Assembly: GCA_028289365.1 (NCBI GenBank)
Contig: JANQQM010000075.1
Location: forward strand, 1-36,563
Reading direction: 5' to 3'
DNA length: 36,563 bases
Source of the DNA: Salaquimonas sp.
GTDB lineage: Bacteria; Pseudomonadota; Alphaproteobacteria; Rhizobiales; Rhizobiaceae
Shown piece after piece: positions 35,788-36,563 of the stretch. The position numbers and the translations under genes are program-made. Every line of letters starts with the position of its first letter. Within the stretch, counting starts at the first letter, position 1. A model generated the notes under the pieces. It made no database searches and was not told the origin of the DNA. It saw only the letters and a list, made by a program, of their open reading frames with translations.

Positions 35788-36563
35788 TTATTTTACCGCT
35801 CGAACCATCGCTGATGAAGGGAAGCAGGTCGGGTCTGAACCCCTGGTCTTTTGCCATTTGCCGATCGAACGCCGGGTCTTGAAGCCCGGCAGGCCATCCG
35901 CACCACCAACATCATGGCCCTGGCCTTCGAGATGGCGCTGCAATATTGCGATATCGGAGCGCAACATCTTGTCGGTCTTGCGCCAATCTGCCTTGAACGG
36001 CGTACTGCCAAACGCCATGCGGTCGCCGGCATGGCCGATGAACAGCGCATAGAGATCGCTCTCATTATAGGCCTTGAGCACATAGAAGTTGGGCGTGACG
36101 ATAAAGGCCGGACCGTATCGTCCCGCGGGCATCATCAGGTAACCTTCTTCATTGATTTCATTTGCCGGGAAGGGTCGGCCGCTGATGCGTTCAATGCCCA
36201 TTGCCTGCCATTGTGCAATTGGCCGACCATTGTCAGGTCCCTCAAGCGCGCAGGAAACGGATGCAGGGACCTTTACCTCAAAGCCCCAGTCGCGCCCGGC
36301 TACCCAGCCATTTGCTGCCAGATAGTTTGCGATTGATGCCAGCGTGTCGGCTTCCGAGTTCCAGATATCTGCCTTGCCATTGCCATCACCGTCGGCAGCA
36401 TATTTGAGATAGGAGGTGGGCAGAAACTGGGGCTGACCAAGTGCACCCGCCCAGGAACTCTTCATCAGATTGGCGGAAGTGCCTTTCTCGACCATGACAA
36501 GGGCTGCCAGCAATTCGCGTTCAAACAGGTCGCGGCGAGTCGACATGAAGGCCTTGGTAGCCA
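35788..36563 (-). CDS. Lytic murein transglycosylase, MltB-type (partial, N-terminus beyond right edge)
   Basis: Periplasmic enzyme cleaving the MurNAc-GlcNAc bond of peptidoglycan. The reverse strand is open at the right edge: the visible protein starts ATKAFMSTRRDLFERELLAALVMVEKG, so an ATG at 36546 is inside the gene, not its start. The family core follows: MKSSWAGALGQPQFLPTSYLKYAADGDGNGKADIWNSEADTLASIANYLAANGW, the MltB/Slt35 segment after the catalytic Glu. The last 55 residues form a peptidoglycan-binding domain (SDIAILQRHLEGQGHDVGGADGLPGFKTRRSIGKWQ). The catalytic Glu and signal peptide are outside the window. Confidence 0.92.
   Translation of the reverse strand, partial: ATKAFMSTRRDLFERELLAALVMVEKGTSANLMKSSWAGALGQPQFLPTSYLKYAADGDGNGKADIWNSEADTLASIANYLAANGWVAGRDWGFEVKVPASVSCALEGPDNGRPIAQWQAMGIERISGRPFPANEINEEGYLMMPAGRYGPAFIVTPNFYVLKAYNESDLYALFIGHAGDRMAFGSTPFKADWRKTDKMLRSDIAILQRHLEGQGHDVGGADGLPGFKTRRSIGKWQKTRGSDPTCFPSSAMVRAVK

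Overview
The window looks like chromosomal DNA of an alphaproteobacterium, most likely of the order Hyphomicrobiales (Rhizobiales). The pointers are a GcrA-type cell-cycle regulator, a SAM-II riboswitch in front of metZ, the dcd / metZ / apaG neighbourhood, argD-argF-hslO in one operon, the enlarged PstC and PstA permeases, and a phoR-pstSCAB-phoU-phoB cluster. The genus cannot be named from the sequence alone. Most genes are core chromosomal genes. There is no insertion sequence, integrase, phage module, CRISPR array, tRNA or rRNA that I can see.

Layout. 1-761 (-): periplasmic solute-binding protein, cut by the left edge. 816-3535 (+): membrane GT2 glycosyltransferase with a secretion-ATPase-like N-terminal domain, translationally coupled to an exported pentapeptide-repeat protein. 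3532-4629 (-): dcd. 4720-6065 (+): SAM-II riboswitch and metZ. 6076-6681 (-): CDP-alcohol phosphatidyltransferase. 6787-7179 (+): apaG. 7210-8852: divergent AraC-type regulator and PhyH-type dioxygenase. 8874-13707 (-): RND efflux pair. 13849-17081 (-): argD-argF-hslO. 17082-17735: long AT-rich intergenic region with a structured inverted repeat and a cluster of GANTC sites, leading into gcrA (+). 18325-26434 (-): phoR, then pstS-pstC-pstA-pstB-phoU-phoB behind a tandem Pho box. 26621-27499 (+): polyphosphate kinase 2. 27512-28609 (-): unrecognised one-pass membrane protein. 28946-29911 (+): nitronate-monooxygenase-like flavoprotein. 29913-31685 (-): SLC13-type carrier with TrkA-C domains. 31752-35545 (-): three-subunit molybdenum hydroxylase in S-L-M order, closed by a strong intrinsic terminator. 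35788-36563 (-): lytic transglycosylase, cut by the right edge.

How the genes work together. The largest unit is phosphate homeostasis: PhoR/PhoB sense and respond, PstSCAB imports phosphate, PhoU couples the two, and the neighbouring PPK2 can interconvert polyphosphate and nucleotides. A second theme is amino-acid synthesis: metZ under SAM control, and argD/argF for arginine. The molybdenum hydroxylase has the gene order and approximate active-site loop of the form II CO-dehydrogenase-like group, so its substrate is open.

No wholly new system stands out. The points most worth a second look are the metZ leader (two possible starts and a mutually exclusive hairpin), the foldable element and GANTC cluster before gcrA, the extra membrane insert in the RND pump, the GT2/MshEN-like fusion with its pentapeptide partner, and the Glu in the hydroxylase active-site loop.
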